64,000 nucleotides of DNA from assembly GCF_017487405.1 (NCBI RefSeq), contig NZ_CP062222.1:2465001-2529000 (forward strand), written 5' to 3'. The position numbers and the translations under genes were made by a program. Under the pieces are notes generated by a model. That model made no database searches, was not told where the DNA came from, and worked only from the letters and a program-made list of their open reading frames with translations. This DNA is from Brevundimonas goettingensis (GTDB taxonomy: Bacteria; Pseudomonadota; Alphaproteobacteria; Caulobacterales; Caulobacteraceae). Positions within the stretch are counted from its first letter, which is position 1. The number at the start of each line of letters is the position of its first letter. Below are positions 18,854 to 28,363 of this stretch, in pieces.

Positions 18854-20710
18854 ATGGCTCCACGGTGCCGGCTTCCCTTCGCCGAGCCCGCCATGCCGAC
18901 CGACACCGTTGACGCGCCGCCCGCCCTCCCCGCCGCAGTTGAACGCCCTCTCCGCCCGATCTGGATCTGGCTGGCCCTGATCTTCACGGCCCTGTGCGTG
19001 ATCCAGGGCGGCCATCAGCTGTGGCGCTCAGCGGGCTTGCCGACGGGCCTCGGCCGCACAGGCATATCCTGGGAACAGTCCTGCGCCTCCACTGAATTCT
19101 GCCCGATCATAAGGATCGCGCCCGGCAGCCCGGCGGAGCGGGCGGGATTGCAGCCCGGCGACCGGCTTCGGCCCGAAAACCCGATCGACCAATGGCGCGG
19201 TCTCTGGGTCGGAGAGACGCGCCCCTATATCCAGCAGACGGCTTCCGGCGAGCGCCCGCTGATCCTGACGGCGGACAAGGCCACCGCGTTCTTTTTCCCC
19301 CAATACATCGTCTCCAGCCTCACCCTGATGCTGGCAGGGCTGATGGGGGGACTGGTCATCGCGCGCAGCCAGGGACGGCGCGCCCTGGTCCTGATCGGCC
19401 TTGCCTACGCCTCCTTCGCCATCACCGGCCAATGGCCGCGCATGTGGCAGTCGACAGGGTTGTGGTTCGTACCCTTCTACGTCGTGCTCAACGTCATCTA
19501 CTACGGCTCGCCGCTGTTGTTCCTCGCCGGGGCCCGGGCCCTGCGCAAGGAGGTGTCCGGCCGTGACACTCTCGGTATCCGCCTGGGCTTCTGGGGGTTG
19601 GTCGCGGTTCAGGGCACGACCCTGGCCTGGCAGCTTCACGCGGAGATGACGGGACGGACCGGCCTGTTCGGCGAGAACGTCTTCCTGGCCTACGCCCTTC
19701 CTGTCTTCATCGGCTATGTGCTCGCCGCCGCCGTCCTCGCCATGGCCTGGCGGGAAAGCGCGCCCGAGCACAGGTCGCGGTACGGCATCATGCTCGTCGC
19801 CATCGGCTGCACCTTCCTGGCCGGGGTTTTCGACATGGGCATCCTGCTGACCGGCAACGACTATCTGTCGCTCTCGCCGCTGCTGATCAGCTGGTATGTC
19901 GCCTTCCTCGCCGGGACCGCCCTGTTCGGCTACGCCATCCTCAGGCATCGGGTGATCGACCTCGGCTTCGCGGTGAACCGGACGCTGGTCTACGGCGTCC
20001 TGTCGACCGTCCTGCTGTTCGGCTTCTGGTTCTGCGAATGGGGGCTGGAGGAGATCATTCCGGCCGAGACGCGCGAGGCCAATATCCTGATCAGCGCGGG
20101 CATCGCCTTCGTCATCTTCCTGACCTTCCACCACGTCCGGGACTGGGTCGAGAAGGCCATCGAGCACCTGTTCTTCCGCACCTGGCGCGACAATGACGCC
20201 CGGCTGAAGCGCTTCCTCAGGGAGGCGGCGTTCGTGACCCGGCCCGAGGCCCTCCGGGACGCCGCTGTCGCCGAGTTCTCCCGCTTCGGCCAGGGCGCGG
20301 CCGTGGCCTTCTATGAGGTCGATGCGGACGGCATGGCCCTCATCGCCGGAGGATCGCCGGACCTGCCGGAACGACTGGCGGTCGACGCCCAGGTGATGGT
20401 CAGGTTGCGCGCCGGACGCGAGGCCCTGCAGGATGATCCGGCCCTGCCGGAGGGCGCGGCCCTGGCCCTGCCGACGCTCTATCGCAACGAACTGACGGGG
20501 GCCTTCCTCTTGTCCGCCAAGCCGGACGAGGCGGTCTGGCGGCCGGATGAAAAAGCCCTTCTGGCCGAGGCGGCGCTACGTATCGGCCTGGACCTCCACG
20601 CCCTGGCTGTCGAGGCGCTCAAGGCCGAAAAGGCGCGCGAGAGCCAGAGGGCCGACATCCTCGCCGCCGAATTGCGACAGGCCCTGGCGGGCCGGCCGGC
20701 CGTCGCCTGA
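18854..20710 (+). CDS. PDZ/multi-TM/GAF-like membrane signalling protein (intact paralogue)
   Basis: This 618-residue protein has a first TM helix (about 37-55), a PDZ-like domain (IIRIAPGSPAERAGLQPGDRL near 91-111), a block of about eight helices, the VNRTLVYGVLSTVLLFGFWF segment, a HVRDWVEKAIEHLFF linker and a GAF-like domain ending in a coiled coil. There is no kinase or cyclase domain. ATG 18854 has GGAAG 7 bases upstream; ATG 18893 is an alternative. The helix-linker segment (19966-20240) is highly similar at DNA level to 18088-18362 in the split copy, while the N-terminal halves differ. The order resembles the N-terminal sensor part of some ComP-like kinases. Function unknown. Confidence 0.75.
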   Translation: MAPRCRLPFAEPAMPTDTVDAPPALPAAVERPLRPIWIWLALIFTALCVIQGGHQLWRSAGLPTGLGRTGISWEQSCASTEFCPIIRIAPGSPAERAGLQPGDRLRPENPIDQWRGLWVGETRPYIQQTASGERPLILTADKATAFFFPQYIVSSLTLMLAGLMGGLVIARSQGRRALVLIGLAYASFAITGQWPRMWQSTGLWFVPFYVVLNVIYYGSPLLFLAGARALRKEVSGRDTLGIRLGFWGLVAVQGTTLAWQLHAEMTGRTGLFGENVFLAYALPVFIGYVLAAAVLAMAWRESAPEHRSRYGIMLVAIGCTFLAGVFDMGILLTGNDYLSLSPLLISWYVAFLAGTALFGYAILRHRVIDLGFAVNRTLVYGVLSTVLLFGFWFCEWGLEEIIPAETREANILISAGIAFVIFLTFHHVRDWVEKAIEHLFFRTWRDNDARLKRFLREAAFVTRPEALRDAAVAEFSRFGQGAAVAFYEVDADGMALIAGGSPDLPERLAVDAQVMVRLRAGREALQDDPALPEGAALALPTLYRNELTGAFLLSAKPDEAVWRPDEKALLAEAALRIGLDLHALAVEALKAEKARESQRADILAAELRQALAGRPAVA

Positions 20711-20786
20711 CCACAGCAATCACACGCGCGCCATTTGACCTCGCGTTCGGCGGGCGGCAGGGTCGGGGCATGACGGGGGACAGCCT

Positions 20787-21527
20787 ATGACCGACAGCGC
20801 GCTCGAGATCCGGGGCCTGCGAAAGACGTTCAGCCGCCCGGCGGTGGACAATCTCGACCTGACGGTGAAGGCGGGCGAACTCTACGCCCTGCTGGGGCCG
20901 AACGGGGCGGGCAAGACCACGACCCTGCGCATGGTCGCCGGGCTCACCAAGGCCGATACCGGGTCGATCCGCGTGTTCGGGACCGACGCCATCGCAGATC
21001 CCGTCGCGGCCAAGCGACTGATCGCCTGGCTGCCTGACGAGCCGATGCTCTACGACAAGCTTACCCCGATGGAGTATCTGGAGTTCGTCGCCGGTCTGTG
21101 GGGCGTGGACGCGAAGACGGCGCGCAAACGGGCCCAGGAGCTGCTAGAGTTCCTCGCCCTATGGCCCCATCGCGGCGAACGCTGCGAAGGCTTTTCGCGC
21201 GGCATGAAACAGAAGGCGGCCCTGGCCGGCGCCCTGATCCACGAACCGAAGCTGCTGATGCTCGACGAGCCGCTCACCGGCCTCGACGCCGCCATGGCGC
21301 GTCAGGTCAAGGACCTGCTGCAGCAGCGGGTGAAGGCCGGCGCCACCGTCATCCTGACCACCCACATCCTCGACGTCGCCGAGCGGATGTCCGACCGGAT
21401 CGGCATCATCCAGCACGGCAAGCTGCTGGCCGAGGGCACGCTGGACGAACTGCGCACGCGCTCGGGACATGGCGGAGCGACGCTGGAAGACGTCTTTCTC
21501 GACCTCGTGGGCGCCGACGTCCCGTGA
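20787..21527 (+). CDS. ABC transporter ATP-binding protein
   Basis: This 246-residue ATPase has Walker A GPNGAGKTT, an FSRGMKQKAALAGAL signature loop, Walker B LLMLDEPLTGLD and a switch His in TTHILD. It resembles the ATPase subunits of two-component ABC-2 exporters (CcmA/NatA-like). Its stop overlaps the permease start as GTGA (21524-21527), so the two form one transcription unit. The transported substrate is not evident. Confidence 0.92.
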   Translation: MTDSALEIRGLRKTFSRPAVDNLDLTVKAGELYALLGPNGAGKTTTLRMVAGLTKADTGSIRVFGTDAIADPVAAKRLIAWLPDEPMLYDKLTPMEYLEFVAGLWGVDAKTARKRAQELLEFLALWPHRGERCEGFSRGMKQKAALAGALIHEPKLLMLDEPLTGLDAAMARQVKDLLQQRVKAGATVILTTHILDVAERMSDRIGIIQHGKLLAEGTLDELRTRSGHGGATLEDVFLDLVGADVP

Positions 21528-23077
21528 TCGGCGCCCTCGTCCGGATGCTGCCGTCGGGATCGGCCGCCTGGCTTCTGGCCGCCGAGGTCCGACTGGGCCT
21601 GCGCGGCATGGCCGGCAAGCGTGGCGGCGGCTCCAAGGTCGCCCTGATCCTCATCTCCATCGTCGCCGTCGCCGGCGTCGTGTTCGGCGGCCTGTCGCTG
21701 GGCTTCCTCGCCTCGCGCTGGCCCGTGCCGATCACCCCGCTGTCGGCCCTGATCGTCGATGCGGCCTGCGTGGTCCTGTTCACCCTGATGCTGTCCCAGG
21801 CGATCAATCTGGCGGTTCAGGCCCTGTATGAGCGGGGCGACCTCGACCTCCTGCTGTCCTCGCCGCTGAAGCCGCGCGTGGTCCTGACCGTCCGGGCCCT
21901 GTCGATCACGGTCGTGGCCAGCATTCTCTACATCGCCCTGGTGACGCCGTTCGTGATCACGGCCTCGGTGCTGGGCCGGCCGGAATGGCTGTCGCTGTTC
22001 GTGATCCTGATCTCCCTGGCCATGGTCGCGACGGCGCTGGGCATCCTCCTGACCATGGGGCTGTTCGCCCTGATCGGCCCGCGCAAGACCCGGGTCGTGG
22101 CACAGGTCCTCGCCGCTCTGGTCGGCGGCCTGATGTTCGTGCTGAGCCAGCTCTACAACTTCACCCGGCATGAGGAGGGTCATGGTTCCTCGGGCGTCTC
22201 CGATTTCGCACTCAGCCTGACGGCCAGCCCCCTGCTGGCGCCGAACGGTCTGCTGGCCTGGCCGGTGCGCGCCGTGACCGCCAGCCCCCTGCCCCTGCTC
22301 GTCATCGGGGGCGTGGGCGTGGTCCTGCTGGGCGCCGTGATCCGGCTGCTGGGTCCGCGCTTCGCGAAGGACGCGGCCGCCGCAGTCGGCGAGAAATCGA
22401 CCCCGGCCCGCACCCGGGGCGCCGACGGCGCCTTCGCCAACGGCCTGACCCGCGTCATGGTCAGGAAGGAGTTGCGGCTCCTGGCCCGCGACCCGCAGTT
22501 GATCAGCCAGATCCTGCTGCGCATCGTTTATCTGATCCCGTTGGGTATCGTCCTGTTCAGGAGCGCCGATTCCGGAACGGGTCCGACCTTCGGCGGCGCG
22601 GCCATCGTCTTCATGGCGGGACAGCTGGCCGGCAGCTTCGCCTGGATCGCCATCTCGGCGGAGGATAGCCCCGACCTGCTGCGCTCGGCGCCGGTCGACC
22701 GTGGCCTGGCCGACCGGGCCAAGCTGATCGCCGCCCTGATCCCGACCTTCATCCTGACCGGCCTTGCCGTCGGCGGCTTCGCCTTCCTCGCCCCGGTTCA
22801 GGCCGCGATCGTTCTGATCGGCTGCGTCTGCGCCGCCGCCTGTTCCGGCCTGATCCAGATCTGGCGCCAGAAGCCGGCTGCCCGCAAGGCGTTCAACCAG
22901 CGCCAGCGCGGCGGCTCCTGGCTGGTCAATATCGCCGAGATGTTCGTGCAGGCGGGCTGGGGCGGGGCGACGGCCCTCGCACTGGCCGGCCTGATCTGGG
23001 CCATCGTGCCGGCAGTTCTGGCGACCCTGATCACCCTTTCCCTGTACCGCTCGCCGAAAAAGCGCTGGGAGTCCTGA
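21524..23077 (+). CDS. ABC-2 type transporter permease
   Basis: The start is GTG 21524, overlapping the ATPase stop; the reading frame is open further upstream but only as a shadow of that gene. The 517-residue product has about ten to twelve hydrophobic helices in two halves: LILISIVAVAGVVFGGLSL to FVLSQLYNF, and ILLRIVYLIPLGIVL to LATLITLSLY. Between them lies a cytosolic stretch, FAKDAAAAVGEKSTPART..., followed by VRKELRLLARDPQLISQ, a motif common in ABC-2 permeases. It should form the membrane part of an exporter. Substrate unknown; the fused two-half layout resembles YhaP/NatB-type proteins. Confidence 0.85.
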   Translation: MIGALVRMLPSGSAAWLLAAEVRLGLRGMAGKRGGGSKVALILISIVAVAGVVFGGLSLGFLASRWPVPITPLSALIVDAACVVLFTLMLSQAINLAVQALYERGDLDLLLSSPLKPRVVLTVRALSITVVASILYIALVTPFVITASVLGRPEWLSLFVILISLAMVATALGILLTMGLFALIGPRKTRVVAQVLAALVGGLMFVLSQLYNFTRHEEGHGSSGVSDFALSLTASPLLAPNGLLAWPVRAVTASPLPLLVIGGVGVVLLGAVIRLLGPRFAKDAAAAVGEKSTPARTRGADGAFANGLTRVMVRKELRLLARDPQLISQILLRIVYLIPLGIVLFRSADSGTGPTFGGAAIVFMAGQLAGSFAWIAISAEDSPDLLRSAPVDRGLADRAKLIAALIPTFILTGLAVGGFAFLAPVQAAIVLIGCVCAAACSGLIQIWRQKPAARKAFNQRQRGGSWLVNIAEMFVQAGWGGATALALAGLIWAIVPAVLATLITLSLYRSPKKRWES

Positions 23078-23161
23078 ATTTTGGACGAACTGTCAGGAAC
23101 CGGACACGCTTCAAGGCTGTAAACCCTGACAATCACTGAATAAAATTGCATGTTCCGCGAC

Positions 23162-23186
23162 GGAACTTCGCAGTTGCGAGAACATT
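23162..23186 (+). promoter_or_regulatory. Candidate EcfG (SigT)-type promoter
   Basis: GGAAC at 23162-23166 and CATT at 23183-23186 are separated by 16 bp. The general-stress sigma factor consensus in Caulobacter is GGAAC-N16-17-CGTT, so the -35 is exact and the -10 has one mismatch. It ends 41 bp before the glycosyltransferase ATG. Confidence 0.35.
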
Positions 23187-23227
23187 GATGTCTACGGCCC
23201 GGCTGAGCGGGTCGGAGCAAGCAAATC

Positions 23228-24343
23228 ATGAAGATCGCCCAGGTCACCCCACTGTACGAGGCCGTTCCGCCGAAGCTGTACGGAGGGACCGAACGGGTGG
23301 TCGCGCATCTGACCGACGCCCTCGTCGATCTGGGCCATGAAGTCACGCTGTTTGCCAGCGCCGACGCCGTGACCAAGGCCCGGCTGATCCCGGTGCGGGA
23401 TCAGGCGATCCGTCTTGACCCCGCGCCGCTCAAGTCCGACCTGGCCGCCCATCTGACCATGCTGGCCGAGGTCATGGATCGGGTCGACGAGTTCGACGTC
23501 ATCCACTTCCACACCGACATGATCCACTTCCCCATGTTCCGGAAGTATGCCGACAAGACCCTGACGACGCTGCATGGCCGGCTGGACATGAAGGACCTGA
23601 CCGAGGTCTATGAGCGGTTCACCGACTTCGGCCTGATCTCCATCTCCGACGACCAGCGCCGCCCGCTCAAGTTCGCCAACTGGAAGGCGACTGTGCACCA
23701 CGGCATGCCCGCCGAGCAGTATCGCTTCTCGCCCAAATCCGAAGGCTATCTGGCCTTCCTCGGCCGCATCTCGCCGGAGAAGCGTCCCGACCGGGCCATC
23801 GAGATCGCGACCAAGCTGGGCAAACGCTTGAAGATCGCCGCCAAGGTCGATGCCGCCGACCGTGTCTATTACGAGGAGAAGATCAAACCGCTGATCGACG
23901 GCAATCCGCTGATCGAGTTCATCGGCGAGATCGGCGACCACCAGAAGTCGGACTTCCTGGGCGGGGCCGAGGCCCTGCTCTTCCCGATCGACTGGCCCGA
24001 GCCGTTCGGCCTAGTGATGATCGAGGCCATGGCCTGCGGAACCCCGGTCGTCGCCTTCAAATGCGGCTCGACCACCGAGATCATCGAGGACGGCGCCACC
24101 GGCTATCTGGTCGACACGATGGAGCAGGCCATCGCCGCCGCCGGACGGGTCGGGCTGCTGGACCGCGAGGCTGTGCGCGCCCGGTTCGAACTGCGCTTTT
24201 CGGCGACCGCCATGGCCCGGCGATATCTCGACGTCTACGGCGACCTGCTGGCCAAACGGCCCTTCGCCGAGGCGCCGCTGGATGATGTCGTGACGCCGCT
24301 GCGTCCGTTGGACGAACCGCGCAGCTTCGCCGCCGCCGGATAG
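23228..24343 (+). CDS. GT4-family glycosyltransferase
   Basis: This 371-residue GT-B enzyme has an N-terminal acceptor domain (PKLYGGTERVVAHLTDAL, residues 15-32) and a C-terminal nucleotide-sugar domain (YLAFLGRISPEKRPDRAIEIA). The retaining E-x7-E motif is in PEPFGLVMIEAMACGTPVVAF. It is cytosolic and transfers a sugar from a nucleotide donor. The next gene is a glycogen-debranching-like enzyme, a pairing often seen in stress-induced carbohydrate loci, so an alpha-glucan or trehalose-type product is possible. The candidate EcfG promoter upstream would fit that. Confidence 0.88.
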   Translation: MKIAQVTPLYEAVPPKLYGGTERVVAHLTDALVDLGHEVTLFASADAVTKARLIPVRDQAIRLDPAPLKSDLAAHLTMLAEVMDRVDEFDVIHFHTDMIHFPMFRKYADKTLTTLHGRLDMKDLTEVYERFTDFGLISISDDQRRPLKFANWKATVHHGMPAEQYRFSPKSEGYLAFLGRISPEKRPDRAIEIATKLGKRLKIAAKVDAADRVYYEEKIKPLIDGNPLIEFIGEIGDHQKSDFLGGAEALLFPIDWPEPFGLVMIEAMACGTPVVAFKCGSTTEIIEDGATGYLVDTMEQAIAAAGRVGLLDREAVRARFELRFSATAMARRYLDVYGDLLAKRPFAEAPLDDVVTPLRPLDEPRSFAAAG

Positions 24344-24481
24344 TCGCAGGAAATTCATTCCCTTCGGCGCGGCCCAAGCTGAACCGTCGACCGTCTCAGC
24401 CATTAGGTCATGAAGCGGACAGTCTAGAGCCGCATTCGGGTGGAATGATTCAGGCGACCCTAAGCCGCGCGCGGAGTTTCC

Positions 24482-26629
24482 ATGGACGACAGCTACTCGG
24501 TCCAGACCACGGCCGCCGAGACCGGCGAGACCGGCGGTCTCGACACCCTTCAGGCGCTCAAGGACGGCGACACCTTCCTTGTCGCCGACGGCTGGGGTGA
24601 CCTCAAGGGCGGGGCCGACGGCCTGTTCGACAGCGACACCCGGCTGCTGTCCCGCTTCCAGATGACGGCAGGGATGGCGCGGCCGTCGCGGCTGTCGTCG
24701 GGGGTGTCGCGCGACAACGTCTTCTTCACCGCCCATTCGACCAACCGGCCCCTGCCGCCGATGGGCGGGCGCTCGGCGCCGGCGGGGGTGATGCATATCG
24801 AGCGCCGTCGGTTCCTGTGGAACCGGCGGATGTTCGAGCGGGTGCGGATGGTCAACCACGGGGTCGAGGACGTGCTGCTGCCGCTGGCCTTCGACTTCGC
24901 CGCCGACTTCGCCGACATCTTCCAGGTGCGCGGCACCCTGCGCGAAAAGCGCGGCACAGTGCATACGCCGACCCACGACGGTCGGCGCGTCACCTTCCGA
25001 TACACGGGGCTGGACAACGTCGAGCGGACCAGCTGCCTGTCCTTCTCCGAACCGCCGGCCCGGCTGTCGGGGACCCGCGCCGAATTCATGTTCAGCCTGC
25101 CGATGGGCAAGCGGCTGGACCTCTATATCGAGTGCGGCGGCGAGGCCTGCACCACCCCCGATCCGCTGCGCTGGCGCGAAAGCGCCTTGGCGGCCCGGCT
25201 GTCGATGCGGCGCCGGCGCCGGCGCGGCGCCTCCTTGCGCGGGCCGCGCAGCCCGATGTTCAACGCCTGGCTCGACCAGTCGCGCGCCGACATGGCGTTG
25301 CTGACCACCGACCTTCCGACAGGTCCCTACCCCTATGCCGGGACGCCCTGGTTCTCGACCCCCTTCGGCCGCGACGGCATTCTCAGCGCCTGGCAGATGC
25401 TGTGGCTGGACCCTTCGCTGGCGCGCGGTGTCCTGACCTATCTGGCGGCGCGTCAGGCGACCGAGGTCTCTGCCTTCCACGACTCGGCGCCCGGCAAGAT
25501 CATGCATGAGACGCGGGGCGGCGAGATGAGCGCCCTGCACGAGGTGCCGTTCGGCCTCTACTACGGCGGGGTCGACACCACCTGCCTGTTCATCGCCCTG
25601 GCCGGCGCCTATGCGCGGCGGACCGGCGACCTCGACCTGATCCGCAAGCTCTGGCCCAATCTGGTCGCCGCCTCGGAATGGATGCGCGACTATGGCGACT
25701 CGAACGGCGACGGCCTGATCGACTATGCGCGCGGCGCCGACACCGGCCTGTCCAACCAGGGCTGGAAGGACAGTGAGGACTCCATCTTCCACCGCGACGG
25801 GCGGTTCCCCAAGGGACCGATCGCGCTGCTGGAGGTGCAGGGCTATGCCTATGCCGCCTGGCTGGCCATGGCCGACCTCGGCGCCCGCCTCGGCGACGCC
25901 CGGGCCCAAGCCTGGGAGGACCACGCCCACGAGGTCCGCTTCCTGGTCGAGGACCGGTTCTGGATGGAGGACGAGGGCTTCTACGCCATCGCCCTGGACG
26001 GCGACGGCGAGCAGTGTCGATCCATCGGCTCCAACGCCGGCCACCTGTTGTTCAGCGGCCTGCCCTCGAAGGCGCGGGCCGAGCGGGTCACGCGCCGGAT
26101 GCTGTCCAGCGAGTTCCGCAGCGGATGGGGCCTGAGGACCCTGGCCAAGGGTCAGGCCCGATTCAATCCGATGAGCTATCACAACGGCTCGGTCTGGCCG
26201 CACGACACCTCCATCGGGGTGGCGGGAATGGCGCGCTACGGCGAGCGGGACGCCGTCTCGACCATCCTCGGCGAGATCTACACCGCCGCCAGCCACTTCC
26301 AGATGCGGCTGCCCGAGCTGTTCTGCGGCTTCGACCGCGAGCCGGGCGAGGGTCCGATCGCCTATCCGGTCGCCTGTCTGCCCCAGGCCTGGGCGGCGGG
26401 CTCGGCCTTCCTGATGCTGCAGGCGTCGCTGGGCGTGGACGTCAATGCCCTCGATGGCGTGGTCACCGTCGCCAATCCGACCCTGCCGACCGGGGTCGAC
26501 CGGCTGACGGTGTCGGAGCTGCGGGTCGGGACGTCGAAGGTCGATCTGATCTTCGAACGCATCGGCGAGGGCACTGTCCTGATGCCCAGGGGCAAGCAGG
26601 GCGACATCCGGATTTTGACCTCGCGCTAG
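24482..26629 (+). CDS. Amylo-alpha-1,6-glucosidase / glycogen debranching-like protein
   Basis: This 715-residue protein has no signal peptide. Its N-terminal domain (FLVADGWGDLKGGADGLFDSDTRLLS) matches the GDE_N_bis type. The C-terminal (alpha/alpha)6 domain carries GTPWFSTPFGRDG, HETRGGEMSALHEVPFG, YGGVDTTCLFI, NQGWKDSEDSIFH, YHNGSVWPHD and ELFCGFDREPGEGPIAYPVACLPQAWAAGS. These are glycoside hydrolase family 133-like amylo-1,6-glucosidase blocks. It may trim alpha-1,6 branches or act on a related glucan. It follows the GT4 gene after 138 bp and ends on a CTAG shared with mutY. Confidence 0.88.
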   Translation: MDDSYSVQTTAAETGETGGLDTLQALKDGDTFLVADGWGDLKGGADGLFDSDTRLLSRFQMTAGMARPSRLSSGVSRDNVFFTAHSTNRPLPPMGGRSAPAGVMHIERRRFLWNRRMFERVRMVNHGVEDVLLPLAFDFAADFADIFQVRGTLREKRGTVHTPTHDGRRVTFRYTGLDNVERTSCLSFSEPPARLSGTRAEFMFSLPMGKRLDLYIECGGEACTTPDPLRWRESALAARLSMRRRRRRGASLRGPRSPMFNAWLDQSRADMALLTTDLPTGPYPYAGTPWFSTPFGRDGILSAWQMLWLDPSLARGVLTYLAARQATEVSAFHDSAPGKIMHETRGGEMSALHEVPFGLYYGGVDTTCLFIALAGAYARRTGDLDLIRKLWPNLVAASEWMRDYGDSNGDGLIDYARGADTGLSNQGWKDSEDSIFHRDGRFPKGPIALLEVQGYAYAAWLAMADLGARLGDARAQAWEDHAHEVRFLVEDRFWMEDEGFYAIALDGDGEQCRSIGSNAGHLLFSGLPSKARAERVTRRMLSSEFRSGWGLRTLAKGQARFNPMSYHNGSVWPHDTSIGVAGMARYGERDAVSTILGEIYTAASHFQMRLPELFCGFDREPGEGPIAYPVACLPQAWAAGSAFLMLQASLGVDVNALDGVVTVANPTLPTGVDRLTVSELRVGTSKVDLIFERIGEGTVLMPRGKQGDIRILTSR

Positions 26630-27675
26630 CCGGCGCTCGCCAGTCCCCGCTCCAGCGCCTTCCGAAACACGGTCGGCAGGGCCTTGAGCGCCGCTTCCTC
26701 GGACGTCCAGACGAAGTCGCCCTGACCTTCCGCCACTCGCACCGCCAGGGTCAGGCTGAAGTGGGTGAAAACGTGTTCGATCGCACCGGCGTCGATCCAG
26801 TCGGCCTTGACCGGCGGCGTCTCAGACGGCGCCGCGCCCCAGTCGCTGGTCGGCAGGCCGAGCATGCCGCCGAGCAGTCCCTTGTCCGGGCGCTGGACCA
26901 GGGCGACGCGGCCGGCGCCGTCACGCAGAACATACGCAAAGCCAAGCCGGTGTGGCCTCTCGGCCTTCTTCGTCTTGACCGGATAGCGTTCGGGTTCGCC
27001 CGTCCGATAACCTGCGCACCACGCACTGATCGGGCAGATCAGGCAGGAGGGCGACTTGGGGCGGCAGACGGTGGCGCCGAGGTCCATAAGGGCCTGGGCC
27101 CAGTCGCCGGGGCGGTGAGCCTCGACCAGCGATCCGGCCAGCACGCGCAGTTCGGGCCGGGCGGCGGGGACCGGCGTCTCGACCGCGAACAGTCGGGCCA
27201 CGACCCGTTCGACATTGCCGTCGACGACATTGGCCTCGCGGTCGAAGGCGATGGCGGCGACGGCGGCGGCGGTATAGGCGCCGACCCCGGGCAGGGTCAG
27301 CAGCCCCGCCTCCGTATCCGGAAACACCCCGCCGTGCTGGCTCGCCACGGCCCGGGCGCAGGCCAGCAGATTACGGGCGCGGGCGTAGTAGCCCAGCCCC
27401 GCCCAGGCGGCCATCAGATCGGCGTCGGCGACGGCGGCCAGATCGTTCACCGTCGGCCAGCGCTGCGTGAAGCTCTGGAAATAGGGGGTCGCATGGGGGA
27501 CGGTGGTCTGCTGCAGCATCACCTCCGACAGCCAGACACGATAGGGGTCGGTGCGTTCGGCGGCGCCCGGGGGGCTGCGCCAGGGCAAGGTCCGCGCGCG
27601 TTCGTCGTACCAGGCCAGCAGGGCGGCCCTGACGGCGGATTTGGTGTCGGATTTGTGGAGGGCGACGTCGTCCAT
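26626..27675 (-). CDS. mutY: A/G-specific adenine glycosylase MutY
   Basis: This 349-residue base-excision repair enzyme removes adenine mispaired with 8-oxoguanine. The helix-hairpin-helix is LLTLPGVGAYTAAAVAAIAF, with the catalytic Asp in VVDGNVERV. The [4Fe-4S] cluster Cys residues are in VCRPKSPSCLICPISAWC (C-x6-C-x2-C-x5-C). The C-terminal NUDIX-like domain recognises 8-oxoG (GLLGGMLGLPTSDW). It is divergent from the DUF721 gene with a 20-bp gap, so their promoters overlap. The mutY-DUF721-dsbA-smc order is common in alphaproteobacteria. Confidence 0.95.
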   Translation of the reverse strand: MDDVALHKSDTKSAVRAALLAWYDERARTLPWRSPPGAAERTDPYRVWLSEVMLQQTTVPHATPYFQSFTQRWPTVNDLAAVADADLMAAWAGLGYYARARNLLACARAVASQHGGVFPDTEAGLLTLPGVGAYTAAAVAAIAFDREANVVDGNVERVVARLFAVETPVPAARPELRVLAGSLVEAHRPGDWAQALMDLGATVCRPKSPSCLICPISAWCAGYRTGEPERYPVKTKKAERPHRLGFAYVLRDGAGRVALVQRPDKGLLGGMLGLPTSDWGAAPSETPPVKADWIDAGAIEHVFTHFSLTLAVRVAEGQGDFVWTSEEAALKALPTVFRKALERGLASAG

Positions 27676-27695
27676 AAGCCGCGCTATATAGGGCC

Positions 27696-28268
27696 ATGGC
27701 CCGGGACCTGCCCACGGAAAGCGAAGCGCGCGAGATTCTCGCCCGGACGCGCACGCGTCCGGCGCCCCGCCCTGCCCCGCCGGCCGGCCGCGCCCTGACC
27801 GGCTTCATCAAACAACTGGACGAGAAATTCGGACGCGGCGCAGGGGCGCTGGAGCCGCGCTGGCGAGAGATCGTCGGCGACCAGCTGGCCCGCGTCACCC
27901 GTCCGCAGAAGCTGACGCGCGGCAGGGGCGGCGTCGGTGGCACGCTGGAGCTGCGCGTCGCCGGACCCGCCGCCCTTCTGGTCCAGCATCAGTCGGCCGA
28001 AATCCTGTCGCGGGTGAACCTGTTCCTCGGTCCGGGTTCGGTGGACAAGCTGAGGATCGCCCAGGGGCCGGTGAAACCTCTGGCCACGCCCGCCGCCTCG
28101 ACCAAGGGCGCGCGCCGCCGCTTCGATCCGCTGGACGCCGGGACCGAGGCGGAACTGACCCAGTCGGTGTCCAAGGCCCCCGACGCCCTCAAGGCCGCCC
28201 TCGCCGGACTGGGCCGCGCCGTGCTGTCCGATGAGGCGAAGCAGCGCTCAAGACCCCCTCGCCGTTGA
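27696..28268 (+). CDS. DUF721 (DciA-like) protein
   Basis: This 190-residue basic protein has a Pro/Arg-rich N-terminus and a DUF721 core (WREIVGDQLARVTRPQKLTR, GTLELRVAGPAALLVQHQSAEILSRVN). Related DciA proteins load the replicative helicase in bacteria without DnaC. The alphaproteobacterial members sit between mutY and smc, as here, and a DNA-replication role is plausible but not shown. A long variable tail of about 60 residues follows the core. Confidence 0.8.
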   Translation: MARDLPTESEAREILARTRTRPAPRPAPPAGRALTGFIKQLDEKFGRGAGALEPRWREIVGDQLARVTRPQKLTRGRGGVGGTLELRVAGPAALLVQHQSAEILSRVNLFLGPGSVDKLRIAQGPVKPLATPAASTKGARRRFDPLDAGTEAELTQSVSKAPDALKAALAGLGRAVLSDEAKQRSRPPRR

Positions 28269-28363
28269 CAAAACTTCGCCGCACCTGTTCTCGAAAGGTG
28301 TCGATGCGCGCCTTCCCGGGGAATCGCGTGATCATCGTTCGCTATTGCCTGTAGAAAGAGCCC

